64,000 nt of DNA from Plectosphaerella cucumerina (taxonomy: Eukaryota > Ascomycota > Sordariomycetes > Glomerellales > Plectosphaerellaceae): assembly GCA_020746995.1 (NCBI GenBank), contig JAGPXD010000007.1, positions 558,001-622,000 of the forward strand, written 5' to 3'. The first letter of the stretch is position 1, and each line of letters opens with the position of its first letter. Shown piece by piece: positions 33,095 to 43,768 of this stretch. Under the pieces are notes generated by a model. That model saw only the letters and a list, made by a program, of their open reading frames with translations, was not told the DNA's origin and ran no database searches. The translations under genes and the position numbers were made by a program.

Positions 33095-36000
33095 ATGGAC
33101 GACCAGACATCTCCGCCGGCGGATGCCCCCACCTCGTCCTCCCTTTGGACGTCCGTCGCCGCCATGGGCACCCAGCTCACCGCCCAGACCGCCATCAACA
33201 CTCCGCGCCACTCCGGGTCGCTAGAGTCATACCTCTTGATCGCGCAGGCCGCGGTGGCAGGTCTCGTCTTTCTCAGCGCCATTGTTCAGCCTTGGCTTCC
33301 TCGCCCTCCCTTATGGCTCAGGCCTTTCGTCCGGGAAGAAGATTCCTGGAGTCACCCCGTCACGCGCACGCTATGGACCTTCTATCTCGGCATCTTGTCC
33401 GTCCTCGGCCTTGTGGTTTCTGCCGGCATGGTCCTTACACACCCTCTCGAGCCGACAGACGGGCTGTACGCCGCACCCTGGCTCGCGGCTGTCTTCATCA
33501 CCGTCACCCGTCAACCGATCACGACCCCAAAGAGGCTCCTGCTCCTCTTCGTCATGATCATAGCTTCCAACACGGCCTTCCTGGCACTATCGAAGCTTCA
33601 CCATGACCGATTCGGCCTCAACAATCTCTTCAACATTATTATCGGCTTCGCCCTTGTCCTCGGTATACTTGCCATGCCCATGCGAGACCCTGGCCTGTCG
33701 CGTGATGGCATCGCCAAGAGCATGGCCACGTCGATGCTATCAAGCCCCGAGGACAACTTGACCCTGTGGCAGTTCATGACTGTCAGCTGGATCCGGCCAC
33801 TGATGCGCCAGGGCTCCTCAGGGCGCCTTGACGACGAGCACGTCTGGCAGCTGCCCTACGAGTTTCAGCACAGCCGCCTCCACCTGCAGTTCCGCGACCT
33901 CCAGGGATCCATCTTCAGACGACTCGTCCAGGCTAACGGCCTCGACTTGTTCATCATATCGGGTCTCGGCATTCTCGAGACCGCGGCCGAGCTCTCCGGT
34001 CCCCTGCTCCTCAAGGCCCTCCTCGAGTCGATCAAGGAAGGCCACGCCCACCTCGCGACATCAGTCGGCTACGCCGCGGTCATGCTCATCCTTCGTCTCG
34101 TCTCCTGCCAGTCGGCTGTGTTCAGCTTGTGGTTCTCGCGCCGATGCTATGAGCGGTCGCGAGGCGAGATGATCACGACCATCTACGCCAAGACGTTGAC
34201 GAGGAAGACTTTTGGCGAGACGACCCAGCCGACCGCCAGCGATCTTACTGAGGAGGAGTTGGAGTCGAGACCAATTGAGATCACCGAGGATCCGACTTGG
34301 AAGAACAAGATCCTCCGACTTCTGGGACTGCGCCGCGACCCGACGCCCGAGCCGGTGTCCAAGGACGACGAACCAGTGGAGGAGGATCCAAACGGCAAGC
34401 CGGCCTCGACGGGCAAGATCCTGAACCTCATGCGGAATGATGCCTACGAGGTTTCCCAACGGTTCTGGGACTTCCCGCAGCTCGTCACACAACCTCTCAG
34501 GTTCATCCTCTCCTTCGCCCTCATCCTCTCCCTCCTCGGATGGCCCAGCCTCATGGGTCTCGCCGCGGTCGTCGCCGCCCAAGGCATCAACACTCTTGTC
34601 ATCAAACGCGCCTTGGAAAGCGAGCGCCGCCGCAGGGCAGCCAGCGACGAACGCATCCATGCCACGACGCAGTTCGTCGAGGGTATCCGCCACCTGCGCT
34701 GGTACGACTGGCAGGACAAGTGGGTTGGTCGCGTCACGCGCACCCGCCAGCACGAGCTCAAGGTGCTGCTCCGGGCCGACCTCTGGCAGATCTTGATGAA
34801 CGTCATCAACGTCGCTTCGGGTGTCCTGTTCCCCGTCTTTGCCTTTTTCGCCTACACATTCATCGCGGGCCGCCAGCTCAGCGTCGAGGTCGCTTTCCCA
34901 GCGCTGTCCGTCTTCGCGATGCTCGAGTCGAGCTTCCGCGAGCTGCCGAACCTCGTCAAGGTGCTCCTCAACGCCAACATCGCCATGGGCCGTATCGAGC
35001 GCTTCATAGCTGAGCCAGATAAGGAAGACGTGGAATCTGATTCGGCACGAACACAAATCAAGTTCTACAACGCCGCATTCGCCTGGCCCGGCCGCAGCAA
35101 ACCGGTGCTCCGCGACCTCAATCTGGTCTTCCCCTCAGGTCTCACCGTCGTCTTCGGAAAGGTCGGCTCCGGCAAGACGGCTCTACTCCAGGCGATCCTG
35201 GGCGAACTTGACTGCCAGAGTGGCACCTTCTTTGTCCCTGCCGAGAAGATTGGCTACTGCGCCCAGCTGCCGTGGCTGCAACACATGAGCATCCGCGACA
35301 ACATTCTCTTCTCGTCGCCCTACGACCCCCAGCGCTACCACCGCGTCCTCGATGCCTGCGCTCTGCTGCCAGACCTGGCCAACCTCAAGGACGGCGACTT
35401 GTCCGACATTGGCGAAAACGGCATCGGCCTCTCAGGCGGCCAGAAGGCTAGAGTCGCCCTGGCTCGCGCCGTGTACAGCCAGTCACGCATTCTGCTTCTC
35501 GACGACCCGCTCGCTGCCCTCGATCACCACACGGCCGAGTTCATTGTGCGCAAGCTTCTTCAGGGTGGTCTCTGCCAGGGTCGCACCGTCATCCTCGTCA
35601 CCCACCGCGTTGACCTGTGCCTCCACCTTGCCAAGCAGATCGTCGAAGTCGAGGACAACCGCGCCCGCGCTCTCAGCGACGACGAGGCAGCGCGCGAGGT
35701 CGCAAAGTTCATGCGCGAAGAAGAGCTGATCGTCGCCGCCGCTGACGACGAGGAGCTCTCCCCGACTACCACCGAAGACACTGAGTCAAGCGACGAGCCG
35801 AACAAGTTCATCGAAGAAGAACACCGTGCTTCCGGCGGCGTCATGTTCTCCGTCTACTGGACCTACATCAGGGCGGGCACCCTCACGCTCTGGGCCATCC
35901 TGGTCCTCCACATCGGCTTGCTCCGCCTCGCCACTCTGATCAACTTCTGGTTCCTCAAGTCCTGGGGCGAGGCCTACAAAACCACCGCCGCAATCGTCCA

Positions 36001-37540
36001 ACGCTCCCCACTCTCCGACTTCGACCTCTTCGGCGGCCTGCCCGACCCTGCCGTCGAGCTGAAGCCGTGGCTGCTCGTCTACCTCGGCATCGCCCTGGGC
36101 CAGGTTGTCGTCCACATCTTCTTCCAGTGCTTCGTCCTCGCAGTCATCCTCATCAGCGCAAAGTCGCTGTTCTCCCGCGTGGTCGACAGGGTCAGCCGCG
36201 CCACGTTCCGCTTCTACGACGTCACCCCGGTCGGCCGCCTGATGAACCGGCTCGTCTCAGACATCGGCATGATTGACGGCGGCATCATCACGCCCCTGCA
36301 GCTCGTCGCTTGGTGGTCCATCGCCTGGCTTTCAAGCATGTTCGTCATCGCTTCCGCCGCCCCGGTTTTCCTCGCATTCTCCATCGTCGTGTCCGGCTGG
36401 TTCGTCCTCATCTTCCGCCGCTTCCTGCCCACGTCGCAGAGCCTGCGCCGCCTTGAGATGGTCTCCCTCAGCCCGCTCATGTCCAACTTTGGCATCCTCA
36501 TCGACGGCCTCACCACGATCCGCGCTTTCAGGGCCCAGACGCACTTCCAGAATAGGAACATCGAGGTCACCGACAACTTCCAGAAAATGGACCACTTCTA
36601 CTGGGGTCTCCAGTCGTGGGTCACGTACCGCTTCGATGTCCTCTCGGCTGTTTCGACGTTTGCGCTGACCCTGCTTGCCCTCTACAACGACCTCAGCCCG
36701 GGCCTGACGGCCTTTGTGCTGACCACCGCTTCGCAGTTTGTGCTGGCGACGCACAACTTGTGTAAGCAATACGGCACATTGCAAATGGACTTTGTCTCCG
36801 TCGAGCGCGTGATTGAGCTGCTTGACCTCCCCAAGGAGCCACAAGGCAAGGTCCAACCGATGGCCCTTTGGCCGTCGGGCCGCGACGACATCATCTTCGA
36901 CAACGTCACCCTCCGCTACGACAAGCACCTCGACCCCTCGCTCTCCGAGGCCACCTTTACCATCCCCGGCGGCTCTACTTGCGCCGTCCTGGGTCGGACA
37001 GGGTCTGGCAAGTCGACGTTAGCCCTCGCTCTGCTCGCCACAATGCATCCCTCCGAGGGCAGCATCCGCATCGGTAGCGTCAGCTTAGCGGAGGTGGATG
37101 TCCATTTGTGGCGCCAGCGCATCAGCTTCGTCGCCCAGGATCCAGTACTCTTCCCTGGCACGCTACGGGAGAACCTTGATCCTCTGGAGCAGTTCAGCGA
37201 CACCGAGTGCATCACCGTGCTGCATCGCATTCTGGGCCCTGAATGGAACCTTGACTCCACCATTGCGGGCGGCGGCAAGAATCTCAGCCAAGGTCAGAGG
37301 CAGCTGGTGGGCATCGGGAGGGCTGTTCTCCGCCGAAGTGCTGTTGTCATCCTGGACGAGGCGACGGCATCTATCGACAAGGAGACGGCGGCGAGGGTGC
37401 AGGATGTCCTGAGGGAGGAGCTCTCGGCGAGCACGGTCATCACGATCGCGCATCGCCTCGAAGCGGTCAAGGATGCTGACTTCTTTGTCCGCCTGGACGC
37501 GGGAAGAGTTGTCGACCATGGGCCAGCCACACAGTCATAG
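33095..37540 (+). CDS. ABC transporter, ABCC (MRP-like) full transporter, intronless
   Basis: 1481 residues in one exon. The ATG at 33095 is chosen; the frame is open 16 codons upstream but lacks an ATG there. Order: an N-terminal TMD0-like block with several helices, TMD1 (~residues 210-640), NBD1, a charged linker, TMD2 and NBD2. NBD1 has Walker A GKVGSGKT (near 688), signature LSGGQ and Walker B ILLLDDP with the Asp in place of the catalytic Glu typical of ABCC NBD1. NBD2 has GRTGSGKS (near 1299), signature LSQGQ and VVILDEATASID. Members export drugs, conjugates or metabolites across plasma or vacuolar membrane. It converges on the permease gene (98 bases between stops), so it may be part of the amine module or simply adjacent. 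Confidence 0.95.
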   Translation: MDDQTSPPADAPTSSSLWTSVAAMGTQLTAQTAINTPRHSGSLESYLLIAQAAVAGLVFLSAIVQPWLPRPPLWLRPFVREEDSWSHPVTRTLWTFYLGILSVLGLVVSAGMVLTHPLEPTDGLYAAPWLAAVFITVTRQPITTPKRLLLLFVMIIASNTAFLALSKLHHDRFGLNNLFNIIIGFALVLGILAMPMRDPGLSRDGIAKSMATSMLSSPEDNLTLWQFMTVSWIRPLMRQGSSGRLDDEHVWQLPYEFQHSRLHLQFRDLQGSIFRRLVQANGLDLFIISGLGILETAAELSGPLLLKALLESIKEGHAHLATSVGYAAVMLILRLVSCQSAVFSLWFSRRCYERSRGEMITTIYAKTLTRKTFGETTQPTASDLTEEELESRPIEITEDPTWKNKILRLLGLRRDPTPEPVSKDDEPVEEDPNGKPASTGKILNLMRNDAYEVSQRFWDFPQLVTQPLRFILSFALILSLLGWPSLMGLAAVVAAQGINTLVIKRALESERRRRAASDERIHATTQFVEGIRHLRWYDWQDKWVGRVTRTRQHELKVLLRADLWQILMNVINVASGVLFPVFAFFAYTFIAGRQLSVEVAFPALSVFAMLESSFRELPNLVKVLLNANIAMGRIERFIAEPDKEDVESDSARTQIKFYNAAFAWPGRSKPVLRDLNLVFPSGLTVVFGKVGSGKTALLQAILGELDCQSGTFFVPAEKIGYCAQLPWLQHMSIRDNILFSSPYDPQRYHRVLDACALLPDLANLKDGDLSDIGENGIGLSGGQKARVALARAVYSQSRILLLDDPLAALDHHTAEFIVRKLLQGGLCQGRTVILVTHRVDLCLHLAKQIVEVEDNRARALSDDEAAREVAKFMREEELIVAAADDEELSPTTTEDTESSDEPNKFIEEEHRASGGVMFSVYWTYIRAGTLTLWAILVLHIGLLRLATLINFWFLKSWGEAYKTTAAIVQRSPLSDFDLFGGLPDPAVELKPWLLVYLGIALGQVVVHIFFQCFVLAVILISAKSLFSRVVDRVSRATFRFYDVTPVGRLMNRLVSDIGMIDGGIITPLQLVAWWSIAWLSSMFVIASAAPVFLAFSIVVSGWFVLIFRRFLPTSQSLRRLEMVSLSPLMSNFGILIDGLTTIRAFRAQTHFQNRNIEVTDNFQKMDHFYWGLQSWVTYRFDVLSAVSTFALTLLALYNDLSPGLTAFVLTTASQFVLATHNLCKQYGTLQMDFVSVERVIELLDLPKEPQGKVQPMALWPSGRDDIIFDNVTLRYDKHLDPSLSEATFTIPGGSTCAVLGRTGSGKSTLALALLATMHPSEGSIRIGSVSLAEVDVHLWRQRISFVAQDPVLFPGTLRENLDPLEQFSDTECITVLHRILGPEWNLDSTIAGGGKNLSQGQRQLVGIGRAVLRRSAVVILDEATASIDKETAARVQDVLREELSASTVITIAHRLEAVKDADFFVRLDAGRVVDHGPATQS

Positions 37541-37637
37541 TGGCCTGGGGCTTGAACAATGAAGATCATAAGATTCCATTTGATTGTAGAGTAGCAGCCT
37601 GTTACCTGGTACTGGGCAAAAATATCCACTTGCATTC

Positions 37638-39608
37638 TCAGACAACCTCCTTGTTGGAGCTCTTCGCCTCGACGACGGTGAATGGAGGTTCCGAAACGAT
37701 CTTGTTGAGAGACCCGTCGCCACGCTCCCCCATAATGACGTCGAATTTCTATTTTGTCAGTGATAGTCTGGAATATGGGTGAAGAATTCGACTTACAGGG
37801 CCCTCGAACCTGTGCCCGTACACGAGCCAGTACAGCTCAACGACGACAACGAAGATGCCGATGACCACGCAAACGTAGTCTGATCTTGTTAGAATATATG
37901 CGGCAGAAGATGGCTGTTGGAACTTACTCATGCTGTCACTAGTAACGGGCAGTCCGACCGGGAAGCAGAAGAACTGAGACGTCAGTCAGGGAGAAGATGG
38001 GGGGACGGGACATGGGCGTGGGTCAAGACGTACGATCGACGTGACGACGACAAAGATGGCAGCTACCCAGTTGATGGCGTATCCATAAGCACCAAGTTTG
38101 AATGGTGTCTGAGGGAGCTGATGTTCTGCAAGCGCCTGTCGTCCCCTCACAAGCAGAGTAATGACCGGGAAGGCATAAGAGACGTTGAGGAAGATGGTGC
38201 ATGAGGCAATGTACGCCCCGAAAGCAACGCTTGGACCGAGATACAACAGCCCGAATAGAACATTGAAGCCATAGCAGAGCAGGATTGTGCGGACTGGGAC
38301 GTTGAGGCCTGGCTTGATGTGGGCAAAGTAGTTCGGGTAGACGATGCCCTTGTCGCGTGCCATGGAGAAGAGGAGCCGGCTTGCGCTGGTGGTACTAGCC
38401 GTGCAGCCGTTGATGAAGCACACGCCGAGCATTAGTGTGAGAACACAGGTTCCGGCGCGGTTGCGGGTGGCCTGCAGCATGAGCTCGACGATGGGCATGC
38501 CAGTGTCGGTTGTGAGTACGGCTTCGGGGTCGGTAAAGCAGAAGAGCATGACGAGGATGAAAGCAAGACCACTTAGGTCAATGTCAGCAGTAACCTTGCA
38601 GATAGAAGGAAGAAAGGGGGACCTACGTCACGCCTCCGACAGCAATGGCGTAGACCATGGCACGGGGTGCATCGCGGGACGGGTTAGGCATCTCTTCCGT
38701 CATGTGCAGGACAACGTCGAAGCCGATGAGGGATAGAGCGGACTGAAGGAGGCCAAGGATCCAAGACATGCCGTCGGACCAGCCAGTCTCGTTACTGAAC
38801 GTGGTGAAGACGTATTCGGCGGATGTCTTTTCGTGGAGGGAGAGCATGACAATGCTAATGATTATGACGCCCAGGATAGACCAGGCGACTGTGCTGTCAG
38901 CGTGAAGTGGAGGTTCAAGGAGGGGGGGTGTTGCTTACGGGCAAAGTCATTCCATCTGCCGAGGATCCTGTTGCCCCAAATGTTGCCGACGGTCGAGAAG
39001 GTCAGAATGGCGAGGAAGATGAGGTATGTGTTCCACTGGGTGACGACAAATCGTCCATCAGAACCAACGACGGCAGCAGCGCAGATGAACATGGCTGTTG
39101 ACCTGATGTCAGATATGATTCTAGAAGACTGAAGTGTGTGGACATGCCTGCGAAGAAGCCTTGGACCGTAACCACGACGAGCCATCCGACAATGTTGGTC
39201 CATCCAACCCAGAAGCTCTGTCAAAGGTCAGTTTGACAATGTACATGGAGAGTCAGAGAACTCACCATCACGCGCTTCCACTTCTCGGTGCAGAGGGCAT
39301 AGACAAAGTGATACTGGCCTCCAGCAGTTGGCCAGATGGCAGCCATCTCGCCGAGACTGGCAGTAAGGCAAAAGTTGCAGAGGACACAGAAAACAAAGCC
39401 GTAAAGCAGGGCGACAGGCCCTCCGGAGGGAAGGACGAGACCGACGGAACCGGCCAGAGCGATCCAGGTGCTGTGAACAGAGTGTCAGCCATGTCTAACA
39501 CGAAGAGAAGACCAAGACTGCGGACTTAAGAATGGCGAATGCCATGGCCACCATGTTCAGGCCCGACAACCGGGCCTGGAGGTGGCCGTTCTTCTCGTGC
39601 GATGCCAT
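37638..39608 (-). CDS. Amino acid/GABA-type permease (APC superfamily)
   Basis: 517 residues, 12 predicted helices, from nine exons (minus): 39526-39608, 39266-39470, 39217-39148, 38939-39094, 38627-38888, 38034-38571, 37928-37973, 37797-37879, 37638-37748. Family marks: LSGLNMVAMAFAILN then TWIALAGS at the start; GGPVALLYG; SLGEMAAIWPTAGGQYH; FWVGWTNIVGW; HMTEEMPNPSRDAPRAM in the middle; FNVLFGLLYLGP late. This pattern belongs to fungal GABA/choline/amino-acid permeases. Two odd splice sites are needed for the frame: donor GTCCGC in intron 1, and a GC-AG intron at 39095-39147; intron 38572-38626 ends in AAG. It is head-to-head with the monoamine oxidase, which supports uptake of an amine substrate. 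Confidence 0.92.
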
Positions 39609-40433
39609 GATAGGCGTCAGAGTGTGAAGGTGATGATGTGCAGGATGCCAGTGATGATCGTGTAGTAGCTGAGCTGCGATGGTAGTCCTGCTTCTCCTCA
39701 CGGGACTGGCGTCACATTTGTATCCCGTCCCCGAGTCACACCCGATGGCTTAGCCCCGACCGTGTCTGCCGTGCACCCAAGCACATGGCCTACGTATCAA
39801 CTACTGATGTCGACGCGGGCACACTTGTCTTCGGCGATACATCGTAGGCGTATCGAGGCGCTGAGGCTGTCCAACCGACCGCATGGCCAGATCAAGCGAT
39901 CCAGATACCTTGCCGCACCTTCCGGGGTCTCGGGACCTGCTGCAAGCCGACCCCAGCAACCCCCCTCGTTATCGTGTACCCTGAACGTCTCGCAAAATTA
40001 CCGGATCGGGTAGAAAAGCGAGCGTTCCCGGCCACCTGGAGCTTGGGCGATAGAGCTAAAATGCGGGGTGCAGCGGCGGTCGCCGAGCTAGACACCGAAA
40101 AGGGAATTCTGCGAGACGTTCGAGCTTATCACTGGGCTCGGGAGGGGTTCTTTGGCTCTATCGCGACGAAGCATCCCTGGGACTAGGGCGTCATCGCGAC
40201 GATAGGCGATGACAAGCGAGGAGAACGGGGATCCGAGTGCCGGGGTCTCGAAATTTTGCCCGAAAGAGCTCTTGAGGATTTGATAATGGTCCCACGAGAG
40301 AATTTGCCCTCTCCGTCGATCGTACAAAAGGCGCTGGTGGCCATCTGGGGAGAGCTGATCTGAAGCTACATGTACCCTGTCACCTGTCACCGCCAGCACA
40401 CACACCCAGCCTCTCCTCCCCCAACACCTCACG
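39609..40433. promoter_or_regulatory. Divergent promoter region, permease / monoamine oxidase
   Basis: 825 bases between two divergent ATGs, a natural site for joint control by the Zn2Cys6 regulator nearby. I could not single out a CGG-based operator with confidence. Confidence 0.5.
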
Positions 40434-42084
40434 ATGGCTTCCCGCGACGGCTTCTCCTGGACTGAGAAAGACGGCCTCAAGGCTGGCGTGCCCTGTATCG
40501 GCGCGATACAACCGCCCTCGAACTTGACAAAGACGAACGAAGACACCGTCTACGATGTTATCGTTGTCGGCGCAGGATACTGCGGGCTGACAGCAGCACG
40601 AGACGCAGCAGTCGCCGGTACATCCCGTGTCCGTCCACCTCTTTAAAGGTTTCTTCTGACTCTTTCGTTCCCAGGCCTCAAAGTACTTCTCCTCGAAGGC
40701 CGCGACCGAATCGGCGGCCGTTCCTGGTCATCCAACATCGGTGGCTACCCCTTCGAGATGGGCGGCACCTGGGTCTTCTGGGGCCAGCCCAACGTCTGGC
40801 GCGAGATCATGCGGTACCAGATGCAGGACGAGCTCGAGATCACCTACGACTTCTCCCGCGGTGTCAATCAATACCACATCGCCAGCACGGCGGGCGTCCA
40901 GAAGCTCACGCACGATGAGGAGGATGCCATCATGGACTCTGGCCTGCGCAAGCTTGTCAACGTCGATGGCGCCCATGGCAAGAAGATCATGCCCTTCCCG
41001 CACACGGCCAACTTCTCTGCCGAGGCCCTGCGATACGACTCCATGTCCGTAGCGGACCGCCTCGCCGAGATGGGGCATGATGCCTTAACGCCCAACGAGC
41101 GTCTGGGCGTCGAGTCGTTTGTGCTCCTCTGCAGCGGCGGCACGCTCGAGACGACGAGCTTCTTCGAGTTCCTGCACTGGTGGGCCCTGAGCGCCTACTC
41201 ATACGAAGGGTGCATCGAGTATCTTGTCAAGTACAAGTTCCGCGGAGGCCAGTCCAGCTTCGCGATCCGTTTCTTCCGTGAGGCCCTTGCCACGGGAAAC
41301 CTGACCTACGCCTTTGACACGCCCATCGCCGCAGTCAAGAACATGGCGTCAGGAGTTGAAGTGACTTCTCGAGCTGGCAAGACTTTCCGCGCACGCAGAA
41401 TGGTCAGCGCCATGCCGCTCAATGTCCTCAACAACGTCAAGTTCGATCCGCCGCTGCAGGCTGGCAGGAAGGCCGCTGCTGATATGGGACACGTCAACCA
41501 GTGCGTCAAGGTGCATGCTGAGGTGAGGAACCGCGACCTGAGGTCCTACACGGGCATCAGCTACCCCCACAACGGGCTGTTCTACGCCTTTGGCGATGGC
41601 ACTACGCCGTCGGGCAACACGCATATCGTGGCGTTTGGCGGGCAGCACAACCACTTTGAGCCGGACGAGGACATTGAGGCGACCAAGAGGCATCTTCAGG
41701 GGTGTGTTCCGATGGATATTGAGAGGATTGTGAGTGCCATTCATCCTGCCCGTAGCTGATGTCGTGCTGACAAGAAGACAGGTCTTCCACAACTGGTCCA
41801 AAGATGAGTTCGCCAAGGGTGCATGGTACGTACAATCTTCCCTCTGCCATATCATGTCTTGCCAAAGCTAACAGGTCAGGTTCTTCTCCAAGCCCGGCCT
41901 CCTCTCGAAGCATCTTGGCGACATGCGCGCCCGGCAGGGAAACGTGTTCTTTGCCTCGTCCGACTGGGCCCTGGGTTGGAGGAGCTTCATCGATGGTGCC
42001 ATTGAAGAGGGCACTCGTGCCGCATTGGCGGTGCGGAACGACCTGGCGCAGGGCGATCAGCCAGCGAGACCGAAGCTGGTGTGA
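40434..42084 (+). CDS. Flavin-containing monoamine oxidase
   Basis: 495 residues from exons 40434-40617, 40675-41729, 41782-41825 and 41880-42084. The FAD-binding Rossmann motif GAGYCG is at 46-51, followed by LEGRDRIGGRSW. The substrate domain includes GGTWVFWGQP and a HWWALSAYSYEG segment. The C-terminal FAD site reads FFASSDWALGWRSFIDGAIEEG. The enzyme oxidises primary or secondary amines to aldehydes, releasing ammonia and hydrogen peroxide. No Cys is found at the covalent-flavin position of mammalian MAO, so FAD is probably non-covalent as in fungal MAO-N. The C-terminus (PKLV) is not a good peroxisomal signal. It shares a promoter region with the permease and converges on the regulator gene with 91 bases between stops. 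Confidence 0.94.
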
Positions 42085-42175
42085 GCCTTGGTTCATCTTG
42101 ACCCTGTACATACTGCATAAGCGTCGAAAATTGCCGTCATTTGCCTCCATTTCGCCTGAATTGACTTGCTGTCCT

Positions 42176-43768
42176 TCACATGACCAGCACTGGCATGTCC
42201 TTGGACATGATCTCTGTCCACCGCCTGACTCCTTGCAAGGCCCATATCGTCTCAAGCGCCTGCAGCGCGGCCGGGATGCTTCCAAACCCGGTAACCTCGT
42301 GGAGCTCACGTAGACGTGTGGTGAAGAAGTCGCGGTGCGCGGGGAGGGAACTCTCGGCGGCTGCGACGAAGTACGTCCACACCAGAGCGTGAGCACCGGG
42401 CGTGTGCGCGTCGATTGGCAGGATGCGGCGCCGCAGTAGCTCGACCGAGAGGGCCGAGTCTTCGGATGGCGGGGCTGTCATCGCTCGCCGCTGGTACATT
42501 TCGCATGCGTCGCGAATGGCGCCGCGCATCAGTTGCATGTTGGCGTGATGTGGGGATGCTGATGGTAGTGTCGGATACATCATGAAGTCCATGTACGAGT
42601 CTGGGCTTCGGCGGATGACGTCGAGACCTTTTGCCTCGTCGGACAGTGGGAAACCGAAGAGCTCGAACCTGGGTGGGCGATGTCAATATCTATCAACGAG
42701 GGTGAAAGTGTTCAGTGGTGACGAACATCTTGACCTGCTGGAGGAAGAACTCGCGCAGGCTGGGCGGCAGCGTCTCAATAGCCTCGGACGATTGCCGTAG
42801 ACACGTCAGCATCTCAAGGAGGTAGACATAGTTGTCTGCGCCAGTGATGGTTTCGCCGACGAGTAGTACAACAATCGTGGCCCACGTGTAAGGCGTGAAT
42901 AGCTGTCCGGGCCCGAGGAGGAGAGAGTCGCGCCGTAATTTCTCGACGATGGCCTGGTGGCCGGCGAGGGCCGCTTGGCGCAGCTGCGGCGCCTTTTGCG
43001 CGAGATGGAAGGCGGCGACCACGGAAACGGCGCGTCGAAGAACGTCGTCCTGCATGGCCAGCGGTAGGATGATATCTCTGTAGCCATTGCCGGCGAAGTC
43101 AAGCACAACCATCATCGGGGCGATGTGGTCGCAGACTTGGACAAGTTAGCGGGTGTCGGCGCGGGGATTTCGGGGAACGTACAGTGGCTGAAGAGCATCC
43201 GTGCCTGGGGGTGCAGGGGTTCGTCGATGGCGGCCCGGAGTGGTGTGCCGCCGATTCGGATCAGGGACAGCAGCCTGTCCGCCTTTCCTTGATGAGATTC
43301 GGCCGGCGAGGTCGCGATAAGCGCTGAGGACGGGGATGGCGATGGCGATGTTATCGTCGTGGGCGTTTCGACCCAGCTCATGTCCCACGGCAGCTCATCC
43401 GCCGCAGCGAAGCCAACGTAGCCATCAGTCCCAGGGGAAGGGAAAGGCTGAACTGGGGTGACTGGCGTTGACGGCGTCAAAGGGGGAGACGCCCGTGGCG
43501 ATGCCCGTTTCGACTTCGCCTTGGGCCGTGTGTTTTGGGCCGTTGACGATGACGATGCGACAGACATGTGGCTGCTGAAGCGGCATCGCAGGCCCTGTCC
43601 CGAGCACTGGATGCCCTTCTTCTGACACTTGAGGCACTCGGGCTCCGTCTTGTCGCATCGCAGCCGTCGCTTGCAGCACTCGTAGCAGCCTGCTGAGGTT
43701 AGCTACGCCAGGAGACTGCGGCATCGCGGGGACTCACCATCGTTCCGTCGGGCCAGTGATCTCGGCAT
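42176..43768 (-). CDS. Zn2Cys6 transcription factor (Acr-2/PF11951-like)
   Basis: 479 residues from exons 43738-43768, 43183-43689, 42727-43135 and 42176-42668 (minus). The zinc cluster is at the N-terminus with Cys12, 15, 22, 29, 32 and 39 (C-x2-C-x6-C-x6-C-x2-C-x6-C), preceded by RRND. A Ser/Pro-rich linker follows, then the fungal-specific domain with ARMLFSHFCDHIAP, QQVKMFELFGFPL and late helices ending in MSKDMPVLVM. It is probably a nuclear regulator of the adjacent permease and oxidase genes. The first intron ends in a CAGCAG tandem acceptor; either use keeps frame, adding or omitting one Ala just before Cys12. The third intron uses donor GTTCGT, required to give KMFELFGFP. Confidence 0.92.

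Noticed and set aside
42070..42084. C-terminal peroxisomal signal on the monoamine oxidase
   Set aside because: The end reads PKLV; the tripeptide KLV is not an accepted PTS1.
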